Shown: piece by piece, positions 18,418 to 49,820 of the stretch | Numbering within the stretch: the stretch's first letter is position 1 | Layout: every line of letters begins with the position of its first letter | From: Prescottella subtropica | GTDB lineage: Bacteria > Actinomycetota > Actinomycetes > Mycobacteriales > Mycobacteriaceae | Assembly: GCF_005434945.1 (NCBI RefSeq) | Contig: NZ_SKCH01000001.1 | Span: 434,001 to 498,000, forward strand | DNA length: 64,000 bases | Direction of reading: 5' to 3' | Position numbers and translations under genes: made by a program | Notes under the pieces: generated by a model | What the model saw: the letters and a program-made list of their open reading frames with translations, nothing else | Told to the model about the DNA's origin: nothing | Database searches by the model: none

Positions 18418-19406
18418 TGGCCGGTAGTGGAGTTGCGCACCTGCGCAGGGATGCCGAACCCGTCCTCACCGTCGAGAACCTGGTCGTGGAGTTCCCGGCC
18501 GGCCGGGGCCAGACGGTGTACGCGGTGTCCGACATCAGTTTCGATCTGATGCCCGGTGAAACCCTCGGCATCGTCGGCGAATCCGGCTGCGGCAAGTCCA
18601 CCGCCGGTCGCGCGGTGCTGCAGTTGCCGTCACCGAAGTCGGGCAGCGTCGAAATCGACGGCATCGAACTGACGACGCTGAGCCCGTCCGCGCTGCGCTC
18701 GATCCGGGCGAAGATGCAGATGATCATGCAGGATCCGATCTCGTCGCTGAACCCGCGCCGCAAGGTCAAGAATCTGGTCACCGAGGGTGCCCGGATGTGG
18801 GGTCAGCACAACAAGGAACGGCTCGAGACACTCGCCCGGGACCTGCTGCGCTCGGTCGGCCTCGACCCGGACATGGTGTGGGAACGGCTGCCCGGCGAGC
18901 TGTCCGGCGGCCAGTGCCAGCGCGTGTGCATCGCCCGCGCCATGATGATGAACCCGAAGGTCCTCATCTGCGACGAGCCTGTGTCGAGCCTCGACGTGTC
19001 CGTCCAGGCGCAGATCCTCAACCTGCTCGAGGACACGAAGGCCGAGTTCGACCTGTCGATGATCTTCATCGCCCACAACATGGCGGTGGTCAAGAACATC
19101 AGCGACCGTGTCATGGTGATGTACCTGGGCAAGGTGTGCGAGATCTCGCCGAGCCACGACATGGAGAAGCGCTCCGTGCACCCGTACTCGCGGCTGCTGC
19201 TGGCGTCGATCCCCGACCCGGACATCCACCGCGGCGAGGCCGACGCCACCCCGGTGATCGAGGGCGACCTGCCGTCGCCGCTCAACCCGCCGTCGGGGTG
19301 CCGGTTCCGGACCCGCTGCCCGCTGGCGACGGACCGGTGCGCGTCGGAGGAGCCGCAGCTGCGGGAGGTCGGCGACGGGCATTTCGTCGCCTGCCACAAC
19401 GTCTGA
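18417..19406 (+). CDS. Peptide-type ABC transporter ATP-binding protein (DppF-like)
   Basis: Second ATPase of the importer, 329 residues. Walker A is GESGCGKST, the Q-loop is MIMQDPISSLNPR, the signature is LSGGQCQRVCIARAMM, and Walker B is VLICDEPVSSLDVSVQ. The C-terminal domain ends with the cysteine pair in GCRFRTRCPLATDRC, as in DppF/OppF. The ATG overlaps the DppD-like stop by one base. It is the last gene of the operon, and two large palindromes follow. It forms a heterodimer with the DppD-like protein by family precedent. Confidence 0.95.
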   Translation: MAGSGVAHLRRDAEPVLTVENLVVEFPAGRGQTVYAVSDISFDLMPGETLGIVGESGCGKSTAGRAVLQLPSPKSGSVEIDGIELTTLSPSALRSIRAKMQMIMQDPISSLNPRRKVKNLVTEGARMWGQHNKERLETLARDLLRSVGLDPDMVWERLPGELSGGQCQRVCIARAMMMNPKVLICDEPVSSLDVSVQAQILNLLEDTKAEFDLSMIFIAHNMAVVKNISDRVMVMYLGKVCEISPSHDMEKRSVHPYSRLLLASIPDPDIHRGEADATPVIEGDLPSPLNPPSGCRFRTRCPLATDRCASEEPQLREVGDGHFVACHNV

Positions 19407-19412
19407 CCCTCT

Positions 19413-19475
19413 CGCGTTTCGCGCACTTGTCGCGCCGGATCGGGTGATCCGGCCGCGACAAGTGCGCGAAACGCG
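19413..19475. repeat. Large extragenic palindrome after the ABC operon
   Basis: Outer arms of 22 bases (19413-19434 and 19454-19475) are exact complements. An inner pair, ccggatc (19435-19441) and gatccgg (19446-19452), extends the stem to 29 pairs with one unpaired C, and the loop is only gggt. It starts seven bases after the DppF-like stop, so it could end the operon transcript. The length is far beyond what termination needs and suggests a dispersed repeat family. It occupies part of the 342-bp gap 19407-19748. Confidence 0.85.
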
Positions 19476-19633
19476 GGGGACACGGGGAGAGGAACGCAAC
19501 CCGGCCACGGGGCCTGCTCGACGCGATGAACCTCGACGCCGTGTGGAAATACGGCGGCGTACCCGTGGAGTATCGCGCCGGTGTGGCCGGCGGTCGCGGG
19601 CCGACCTGCATCAGCCTCGAGACGACCGATCCG

Positions 19634-19688
19634 CTGCGGGCTGTTGCTGCGCACGCCACTCGGGCGATGGCGCAGCAACAGCCCGCAG
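19634..19688. repeat. Second palindrome in the 19407-19748 gap
   Basis: Arms of 19 bases (ctgcgggctgttgctgcgc at 19634-19652, exact complement at 19670-19688) enclose a 17-base loop. It is unrelated in sequence to the palindrome at 19413. The rest of the gap holds a 72-codon open frame (19526-19744) that I do not support as a gene, because it runs straight through this palindrome. Confidence 0.75.
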
Positions 19689-19748
19689 GCCGGGGTCAGG
19701 GCCGTCAAACACCCGGCAACCACGTCCGGTCGGCGCGACAATGAGGCG

Positions 19749-20540
19749 ATGAGGAACCCGCGCACCGCCCTCGTCCTGCTCGCCGCCGGATCGCTCGCGT
19801 TCGGTGCGGGCTGTTCGTCCACCACCGACGGCACCCCCACCGCACACGACGCACCGGCGACGGCATCTGCATCGGCGTCGGTGTCCGTCGGGACGTTCGA
19901 CGAGCCGACCTCCACCGGTGTACCCGCCGTGCCCTACACCCCGACCTCGATACAGGTCACCGGCGACACCGGACGCGTCCGCTACGACGTGCTCGTCCCG
20001 CAACTCACCGGCGGGGATCCGGCAGTGACGGGCGAGTTCGACGAGTCGATGCGGGCGGCGCTGCAGGATCAGATCGACGGCCGGTCGGGGGAGCGGTTCA
20101 CGCTCGACAGCGGCCGGGGTTCGGCCGTCACGCACATCGGGGCCCGCGTCGTGAGCGGACTGCTGATCACGTCGTGGAACGCCGACCCGCCGGGAGCGCA
20201 CCCGACGCCGCTGGTCGCGACGGTCGTGATCGGGGACGACGCCCAGCCGATCACCCTGGACCGGCTGTTCCCGAACCTGCAGGCCGGCCTGCAACGCCTG
20301 TCGGAGGAGTCGGCACGGCTGTTGCCGTCCACCGCTGCGGGGCCGGACTTCGTCCGGGACGGCATCGAACCGCGGGTGGAGAACTTCGCGAACTGGGTGG
20401 CGACCCCGGCCGGGATGGAACTGCACTTCACCGACTACCAGGTGGGTCCGCACGCGGCCGGCCTGATCGTGGTGACCGTGCCGTGGGACCGGTTGTCCGA
20501 CGTGGTCGCCCCCGACCTGCTGCCGGTCGTGTCGAGCTGA
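19749..20540 (+). CDS. Putative lipoprotein with a DUF3298/RsiV-like domain
   Basis: A 263-residue exported protein of unknown function. The N-terminus is a signal peptide ending in FGAGC (C22), a slightly unusual lipobox with Gly rather than a larger residue at -3, followed by a long Thr/Ser/Ala-rich tether. The mature domain (SIQVTGDTGRVRYDVLVPQLTGG, later PITLDRLFPNLQAGLQRLSEES, ending AAGLIVVTVPWDRLSDVV) resembles the DUF3298-type domains found in mycobacterial lipoproteins and in the anti-sigma factor RsiV, which binds lysozyme. There is no transmembrane or sigma-binding part here, so it is not an anti-sigma factor. The ribosome site is weak. Confidence 0.78.
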   Translation: MRNPRTALVLLAAGSLAFGAGCSSTTDGTPTAHDAPATASASASVSVGTFDEPTSTGVPAVPYTPTSIQVTGDTGRVRYDVLVPQLTGGDPAVTGEFDESMRAALQDQIDGRSGERFTLDSGRGSAVTHIGARVVSGLLITSWNADPPGAHPTPLVATVVIGDDAQPITLDRLFPNLQAGLQRLSEESARLLPSTAAGPDFVRDGIEPRVENFANWVATPAGMELHFTDYQVGPHAAGLIVVTVPWDRLSDVVAPDLLPVVSS

Positions 20541-20541
20541 T

Positions 20542-20562
20542 CGAGTCGGAACCACCGACTCG
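20542..20562 (+). terminator. Short hairpin after the lipoprotein gene
   Basis: cgagtcgg (20542-20549) and ccgactcg (20555-20562) form an 8-bp stem with a 5-base loop directly after the stop codon. A looser acccggc/gccgggt pair follows at 20587-20615. There is no long T run, so termination is probable rather than certain. Confidence 0.5.
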
Positions 20563-20772
20563 TCGGTAACTGTTTTCCTCGACGTCACCCGGCCGTTCTC
20601 GAACCGTTGCCGGGTCGCGTGATTATTTCTCACGGAGATTCGAGGAGGCCGGAGGCGAAATCGGCTGTCTCACAGAATCTCTGCCCGAACGACTTACGTA
20701 TTCTCGTGGGCGTCGCGGCAGCCAATCGGACGCGCACCAGCGCGGACACACTTCATTGTGAGGAGTTTTGAC

Positions 20773-20910
20773 ATGGGTTCTTCCGAGTCTGATCTCGCGC
20801 TGATCAAGCAGATCCAGCCGGTCGTCAGCGGTGTCGGCACCGTCCTCGGCGGCGTGGGCGCGATCCTGACGCTCGTCGGCGCAGTGAACGCGCTGATGCC
20901 GAAGGGCTGA
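20773..20910 (+). CDS. 45-residue hydrophobic/amphipathic small protein, porin-like in size
   Basis: A short gene easily missed by length filters. The start has tgaggag eight bases upstream. The protein begins MGSSESDLALIKQ and continues with a single nonpolar, Gly/Val-rich helix (about residues 16-42) before ending in PKG. There is no signal peptide. A strong hairpin follows the stop (20929-20963), giving a complete transcription unit. Size and composition recall the tiny PorA/PorH channel proteins of Corynebacterium outer membranes, which also lack signal sequences. I see no direct sequence match, so that is only an analogy. A type I toxin or a membrane-associated regulator are alternatives. 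Confidence 0.7.
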   Translation: MGSSESDLALIKQIQPVVSGVGTVLGGVGAILTLVGAVNALMPKG

Positions 20911-20928
20911 TCTCCGCCCGAACGGACT

Positions 20929-20963
20929 CCGGCCCGCGCCCTCCTCGAGGGGGTGCGGGCCGG
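20929..20963. terminator. Bidirectional hairpin terminator
   Basis: ccggcccgcgccctc pairs with its near-complement gagggggtgcgggccgg across a short centre. It lies between the convergent 45-codon gene (stop at 20910) and the 3-hydroxyacyl-CoA dehydrogenase gene (stop at 20981), 18 bases from each. Confidence 0.75.
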
Positions 20964-20980
20964 AAGTCGTTGCGGGGTAA

Positions 20981-21829
20981 CTACTTGTAGCTGTAGAAGC
21001 CCCGGCCGGTCTTGCGGCCGAGGTGGCCGGCGTCGACCTTGCGGCGCAGCAGTGCCGGCGGCGCGTAGTGCGGCTGACCGAACTCGGCGTACAGCGACTC
21101 GGCGGCGGCCAGGGCGATGTCCAGACCGACCGTGTCGAGCAGCGTCAGCGGACCCATCGGGTAGCCGCAGCCGCCCTTCATGGCGTCGTCGATGTCCTCG
21201 GCGGTCGCGTAACCGGACTCGAGCATCCGGACGGCGTCGCACAGGTACGGGATGAGCAGCGCGTTGACGATGAAACCCGCCCGGTCACCGGCCTGCACGG
21301 TGGTCTTGCCCAGGGTGTTCTTGGCGTAGTCGGTGACGGCGGCCGCGGTCTCCGGGGCGGTGACCAGCGTCGAGATGATCTCCACCAGCGGCATCACCGG
21401 AACCGGGTTGAAGAAGTGGACGCCGACGACCTGCTCGGGGCGCTGCGTCGCGTTCGCAACCTTGATGACCGGGATCGACGACGTGTTGGTCGCCAGGATG
21501 CCCGACGGCTTCACGATCTTGTCGAGCTTGCCGAAGATCTCGTACTTGAGGGCCTCGATCTCCGGGGCGGCCTCGATGACGAGGTCACGGTCCGCGAACT
21601 CCTCGATGTCGAGGGTCACGCGCACCCGGGAGACGGCGGCGTCCGCCTCCTCCTGAGTGATCTTGCCGCGGGCGACGCCCTTGCCGATCGAGGACGCGAT
21701 GCGCGTCTGCGCGGCGTCGGCGAACTCCTGCTTCGTCTCGAGCACCAGCACGTTGCTCCCGGCCTTGGCACACACCTCGGCGATACCGGCACCCATCGTG
21801 CCACCACCGATCACACCCACAAGCTCCAC
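20981..21829 (-). CDS. fadB2: 3-hydroxybutyryl-CoA / 3-hydroxyacyl-CoA dehydrogenase
   Basis: Oxidises (S)-3-hydroxyacyl-CoA to 3-oxoacyl-CoA with NAD(P). The 282 residues match FadB2/HbdA. The Rossmann motif GVIGGGTMGAGIAEVCAKAG begins at residue 5. The catalytic region includes ATNTSSIPV and the histidine in HFFNPVPVMPLVEI, and the C-terminal domain ends HLGRKTGRGFYSYK. The start is GTG at 21829 with ggag upstream. A small inverted repeat, gtcacc-ggtgc-ggtgac, at 21858-21874 lies about 30 bases upstream of the start and could be a regulator site. A FadE-type acyl-CoA dehydrogenase is read in the same direction just beyond the 47-codon gene, so both may serve fatty-acid or butyrate metabolism. 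Confidence 0.95.
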   Translation of the reverse strand: MELVGVIGGGTMGAGIAEVCAKAGSNVLVLETKQEFADAAQTRIASSIGKGVARGKITQEEADAAVSRVRVTLDIEEFADRDLVIEAAPEIEALKYEIFGKLDKIVKPSGILATNTSSIPVIKVANATQRPEQVVGVHFFNPVPVMPLVEIISTLVTAPETAAAVTDYAKNTLGKTTVQAGDRAGFIVNALLIPYLCDAVRMLESGYATAEDIDDAMKGGCGYPMGPLTLLDTVGLDIALAAAESLYAEFGQPHYAPPALLRRKVDAGHLGRKTGRGFYSYK

Positions 21830-21900
21830 AGTCGAATCTCCACTGTCGTCTCTTCACGTCACCGGTGCGGTGACGCGCTGTCCAAGATCATTCTGCAACT

Positions 21901-21932
21901 CGGGCCGGTGGGCACATGCGCCCACCGGCCCG
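21901..21932 (-). terminator. Hairpin terminator after the 47-codon gene
   Basis: cgggccggtgggc (21901-21913) and its exact complement (21920-21932) flank the 6-base loop acatgc. It lies 20 bases past the stop of the small minus-strand gene at 21952, which supports that gene being transcribed on its own. Confidence 0.75.
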
Positions 21933-21951
21933 AATTCGTTTCCGGCCTCGG

Positions 21952-22095
21952 TCAACTGAGGCTGCCGCCGCCCCCGCCGAGGCTGCCGCCGCCACCCAGG
22001 CCTCCGAGGCCACCAGTCCCACCACCTTGGCCCATCATGCCCATCAGCTGGCCCAGGACGCCGACCAGTTCACTGAGGATGCTTATCGATCCCAC
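21952..22095 (-). CDS. 47-residue Gly-rich small protein
   Basis: A GTG-started gene on the minus strand with aaggag upstream at good spacing and its own terminator hairpin downstream. The first half is a hydrophobic amphipathic helix (ISILSELVGVLGQLMGMM). The second half is almost entirely Gly, Leu and Ser in GGLGGLGGGGSL-type units. There is no signal peptide or cysteine. The helix-plus-glycine design suggests membrane or self association. It shares the MGS beginning and small size with the 45-residue gene at 20773, but no clear alignment. Function is unknown. Low-complexity coding raises some doubt, but the ribosome site, codon frame and terminator together support it. Confidence 0.6.
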   Translation of the reverse strand: MGSISILSELVGVLGQLMGMMGQGGGTGGLGGLGGGGSLGGGGGSLS

Positions 22096-22287
22096 GGGAA
22101 TCAACTCCTTGCACGTCGGTCACGGCATCGCGGCCGACGCCCCGACTGATTCCGGCCCGAACCGTGCTTCACGGACGGCGCGGGAGAGCGCCGTCCCTTC
22201 CATGGAACACGGGTGCCGGGTGCGGGGGAACCGCTGACACGGAACTGTGCGTCACTCGAGAAGCGCGCGTTACTCGAGCCGTGCGCG

Positions 22288-23445
22288 TCACTTGAGGAGT
22301 GCGCGTGACATCACCAGACGCTGAATCTGGTTGGTGCCCTCGTAGATCTGGGTGATCTTCGCATCCCGCATCATCCGCTCGACCGGGAAGTCGGTGGTGT
22401 AGCCGGCGCCGCCGAACAGTTGGACGGCGTTGGTGGTGACCTCCATCGCGACATCCGAGGCGAGGCACTTCGCGGCCGCCGAGATGAATCCGAGGTTCTT
22501 CTCGCCGCGCTCGGCGCGGGCCGCGGCGGTGTACACCATGAGGCGGGCCGACTCGATCTTCATGGCCATGTCGGCGAGCATGAACTGGGTGTTCTGGAAG
22601 TCGGCGATCGACTTGCCGAACTGCTTGCGGTCCTTGGTGTAGGCCAGCGCGGCGTCGAACGCGCCCTGCGCCAGGCCGATCGCCTGCGCGCCGATGGTGG
22701 GACGGGTGTGGTCGAGAGTCTCGAGGGCGGTCTTGAAACCGGTGCCGGGCGTCCCGATGATGCGGTCGCCGGGGATGCGGCAGTTCTCGAAGTACAGCTC
22801 GGCGGTGGGGGAACCCTTGATGCCCAGCTTGTGTTCGAGCGGGCCGACGACGAAGCCCTCGTCGCCGGAGTGGACCATGAACGCGGAGATGCCGTTGGCG
22901 CCCTTGTCGGCGTCGGTCACGGCCATCACCGTGTACCAGGTGGATTTGCCGCCGTTGGTGATCCAGCACTTGGAGCCGTTCAGGATCCAGTCGTCACCGT
23001 CGGCCTTGGCTCGGGTGCGCATCGCGGCGGCGTCGGAGCCGGCCTCCCGCTCGGACAGCGCGTACGACGCCATCGCGCCCTCCGCGATGCCCGGCAGCAC
23101 CTGCTTCTTGAGCTCGTCGGAACCCTTGAGGATCAGGCCCATCGTGCCCAGCTTGTTGACGGCCGGGATCAGCGACGACGAGCCGCACACCCGCGCGACC
23201 TCCTCGATCACGATGCACGTGGCGACCGAATCGGCGCCCTGACCGCCGTACGCCTCGGGCACGTGGACGGCGTTGAAGCCGGAGTTGATCAACGCTGCCA
23301 GGGACTCTTCGGGGAAGCGGGCCTTCTCGTCGACGTCCTTCGCGTGTGGGGCGATCTCCTTCTCACAGAGCGAGCGGATCGCGGCCCGCAGTTCGTCGTG
23401 CTCCTCGTTCAGCTGGAAGAGGGGGAAATCCGGATTGCCGGCCAT
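22288..23445 (-). CDS. fadE25: Acyl-CoA dehydrogenase, FadE25 type
   Basis: Introduces the alpha-beta double bond into acyl-CoA using FAD, passing electrons to ETF. The 385 residues fit the family. The N-terminus (MAGNPDFPLFQLNEEHDELR, then EKARFPEESLAALINSGFNAVHVPE) closely resembles mycobacterial FadE25 as I remember it. Substrate-binding ALSEREAGSDAAAM, FAD-contacting CWITNGG, and the catalytic glutamate in YEGTNQIQR are all present. In mycobacteria the orthologue sits beside purE/purK; that context is absent here. The start is an ATG. The 194-bp upstream gap has several inverted repeats, including a perfect 16-bp palindrome. Confidence 0.94.
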   Translation of the reverse strand: MAGNPDFPLFQLNEEHDELRAAIRSLCEKEIAPHAKDVDEKARFPEESLAALINSGFNAVHVPEAYGGQGADSVATCIVIEEVARVCGSSSLIPAVNKLGTMGLILKGSDELKKQVLPGIAEGAMASYALSEREAGSDAAAMRTRAKADGDDWILNGSKCWITNGGKSTWYTVMAVTDADKGANGISAFMVHSGDEGFVVGPLEHKLGIKGSPTAELYFENCRIPGDRIIGTPGTGFKTALETLDHTRPTIGAQAIGLAQGAFDAALAYTKDRKQFGKSIADFQNTQFMLADMAMKIESARLMVYTAAARAERGEKNLGFISAAAKCLASDVAMEVTTNAVQLFGGAGYTTDFPVERMMRDAKITQIYEGTNQIQRLVMSRALLK

Positions 23446-23586
23446 GGGGACGCTCCTCGGTGTGCGGGGACGGTCGGGAGTCCAGTCTGGCAGCGCCGGC
23501 CGCCCCTCGTCCGGTTACTCAGCAGGGGCACTGAGTGTCACTTTTCGGTGGGTGTGGTGACGCGGTAACCGGTGATGTTTTCGCCG

Positions 23587-23602
23587 GTTGCGTGCACGCA
23601 AC
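23587..23602. promoter_or_regulatory. Perfect 16-bp palindrome between fadE25 and TetR genes
   Basis: gttgcgtgcacgcaac reads the same on both strands, about 140 bases upstream of fadE25 and just after the end of the TetR gene. A further inverted pair, ccggttac (23511) and gtaaccgg (23565), lies between it and fadE25. These look like binding sites for a dimeric regulator of fadE25. Which regulator uses them is unknown. Confidence 0.4.
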
Positions 23603-23639
23603 AAAGTTGCTTCCAGTCAACCACGGCACTGAGTGCCGG

Positions 23640-24353
23640 TCAATATTGGCTGAGCTGCTCGCGGACGCGCCGGGCCACCTCGTCCGGGGCGGTTCCGGCC
23701 GGGTAGGTCACGACGGTCACCGCGGGGCGCGACTCCGGTGCGGGGACGTGCGCATCGGGTGTGACGCCGTACCGGCAGCGGATGTCGGTGAGGGTGCGCT
23801 CGAGTGCCGTGGGGGTGGCGGTCTCGTCCCCGCGGATCATGGCGCGCAGCAGGTGGTTGTGGCAGGCCGTGACGGCCGCGGCGAACCCGACCACGTCGAC
23901 CGCCGGTGCCGTCGGGACCGCGTCGCGCAGATAGTCGGTGAACAAACGTTCGTACCGGTGCACGGTGACCAGTTCACGGTCGCGCAGCGCCGGCACCCGC
24001 TGCACCACCCGGTACCGCCGCACCGACAGGTCCCGGTTCTCCCGGAACCGGTCGAACACCAGGTGCGCGGCCGTGCACACCGCCGTCCACGGATCCTCGT
24101 CCGTCGCCGCCAGATGCGCCGACGCCTGCGCCAGCAGCGACTCGTGATCGGTGAAGATCACGTCCTCCTTGGACCGGAACTGGCGGAAGAACGTCCGCCG
24201 CGACACCCCGGCCGCCGCCGCGATCTGATCGACGGTCGTCGCCTCGTACCCGTGCGCGGCGAACAGCCGGATCGCCTGCGCTGCGACGCGCACCCGAAAA
24301 TCCGCGGTGTCGCCGTTGATACCGGGTCCGCCGCCCTCGATGTGCTCGTTCAT
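23640..24353 (-). CDS. TetR family transcriptional regulator beside the NRPS
   Basis: A 237-residue regulator. The HTH spans residues about 20-66: VAAQAIRLFAAHGYEATTVDQIAAAAGVSRRTFFRQFRSKEDVIF. The FFRQF-K-ED wording belongs to the AcrR/MftR-like branch of the family. The C-terminal domain is an ordinary all-helical ligand pocket with an added tail ending RVREQLSQY. The frame is open far upstream, but ATG 24353 is right before the HTH. It diverges from the giant NRPS gene with 234 bp between, and a shared decamer sits at both ends of that gap, so it probably controls the NRPS, itself, or both. Control of fadE25 on its other side is the alternative. Confidence 0.88.
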   Translation of the reverse strand: MNEHIEGGGPGINGDTADFRVRVAAQAIRLFAAHGYEATTVDQIAAAAGVSRRTFFRQFRSKEDVIFTDHESLLAQASAHLAATDEDPWTAVCTAAHLVFDRFRENRDLSVRRYRVVQRVPALRDRELVTVHRYERLFTDYLRDAVPTAPAVDVVGFAAAVTACHNHLLRAMIRGDETATPTALERTLTDIRCRYGVTPDAHVPAPESRPAVTVVTYPAGTAPDEVARRVREQLSQY

Positions 24354-24359
24354 GCGTGT

Positions 24360-24477
24360 CAGTATCCACACGCATCCACACGTGCCGCCCGCCGCTGCGC
24401 ACCCGACGGCGACCGCCGACGATCCTCCCGTCCGGGAACGGTCACTCTGGACCGAGTTGCCGGGCGGGTGGATACTG
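24360..24477. promoter_or_regulatory. Divergent TetR/NRPS promoter region with mirrored decamers
   Basis: cagtatccac (24360-24369) and its exact reverse complement gtggatactg (24468-24477) face away from each other, one near each gene. The right copy overlaps gatact (24471-24476), which lies 17 bp after tggacc (24448-24453), giving a credible sigma-70-type -35/-10 pair for the NRPS. The left copy gives the same gatact on the minus strand only eight bases before the TetR ATG. Beside it atccacacg is repeated with a 10-bp period (24364, 24374). The decamer may be an operator over both -10 boxes. Confidence 0.45.
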
Positions 24478-24587
24478 CACAGATAGGCGCTGCTGTCGTG
24501 GGACGGCTTCCGGCGGAGGGAACGTTTCGTTCGGCGACGGTGGCGCGGCCACCGCTGCGAACACAACTGAACCTCCGAGGGCGATAG

Positions 24588-49049
<24,462 letters not shown>

Positions 49050-49058
49050 TCGTCCGGC

Positions 49059-49718
49059 TCACAACTCGGAGATCGGCGTGGACAGGGCCACGTCGACACC
49101 CATCTGCCGCAGATTGGCGTCGAGCACACTCCAGATGGACGTCTCGAGGAATCGGGCCAGGGTGGCGTCGCAGACCCGGTGGTCGGGCTGGCTCAGCCAG
49201 CGGTTGACGGTGGCGTCGACCAGGCCGACGAGGGCGAACGCCATCGGTTCGGCGAGATCCGACGCCGCCCCGCGCCGGTCCAGGATGCCGGCGAGCAGGG
49301 CGCCGAGTCGGATACCGATCGCGGTCTTGGTGCCGGTGACCGCGCGGGAACCGACGGTCTTACGGCCCGGCGCGCCCCGACCCAGGAACGTGTGCAGACG
49401 CGGGTGGTCGACGATCCAGCGCAGGTAGGTGTCGACGGCCGACGTGATGGTCTCCTGCACCGTGCCGTGCGGGGTGAGGACCGGGCCCAGGTCCGCCATC
49501 ATCGACTCGATGATGCGCAGCCGGATCTGTTCGTCCAGGTCACCGCGGTCGGTGAAGATCCGGTACACCACCGACCGGGGTACCTGGGCGCGCTCCGCGA
49601 TCTGCTGGACGCCGATGTCGGTGCCGCCGTCCTCGACCGCGGCGAGGGCCGCTTCGAGGATCCGGTCGCGGCGGCGGACCTTGTGGTCGTCCCACCGTGT
49701 CGCCCGCCCGTCCGTCAT
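49059..49718 (-). CDS. TetR family transcriptional regulator of the beta-oxidation operon
   Basis: A 219-residue regulator. HTH residues about 17-62 read RDRILEAALAAVEDGG, then IGVQQIAERAQVPRSVVYRIFTDRGDLDEQI. The C-terminal domain is helical, with an unusual charged loop RGAPGRKTVGSRAVTGTKT. The open frame runs far upstream; ATG 49718 is the one next to the HTH. It ends only 9 bases from the NRPS stop, tail to tail and without an evident terminator. It diverges from the thiolase gene at 49821, so control of that operon, probably with an acyl-CoA as inducer, is the best inference. A link to the NRPS is less likely. Confidence 0.86.
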   Translation of the reverse strand: MTDGRATRWDDHKVRRRDRILEAALAAVEDGGTDIGVQQIAERAQVPRSVVYRIFTDRGDLDEQIRLRIIESMMADLGPVLTPHGTVQETITSAVDTYLRWIVDHPRLHTFLGRGAPGRKTVGSRAVTGTKTAIGIRLGALLAGILDRRGAASDLAEPMAFALVGLVDATVNRWLSQPDHRVCDATLARFLETSIWSVLDANLRQMGVDVALSTPISEL

Positions 49719-49743
49719 TTGCCGAACAGTAGTCGAGCGGTCA

Positions 49744-49772
49744 TTGACTGGACAACATGTCTCACTTACTTT
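49744..49772 (+). promoter_or_regulatory. Promoter of the thiolase operon with palindrome in the spacer
   Basis: ttgact (49744-49749) and tacttt (49767-49772) are separated by exactly 17 bp and form a good sigma-70-type promoter about 50 bases before the thiolase ATG. The palindromic gaca-aca-tgtc (49751-49761) lies between the two boxes, where a bound TetR dimer would block polymerase. Only four bases per arm match, so the operator reading is weaker than the promoter reading. Confidence 0.5.
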
Positions 49773-49820
49773 TGGTTGGACAGCGCGTCGCACACAACGT
49801 GATCCGGATCGGGAGTCGCT

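Noticed and set aside
19526-19744. 72-codon frame MNLDAVWKYGG... in the gap before the lipoprotein
   Set aside because: It begins like a protein, but its second half is encoded by an inverted repeat, it has no good ribosome site, and I recognise no family. A decayed gene fragment remains possible.
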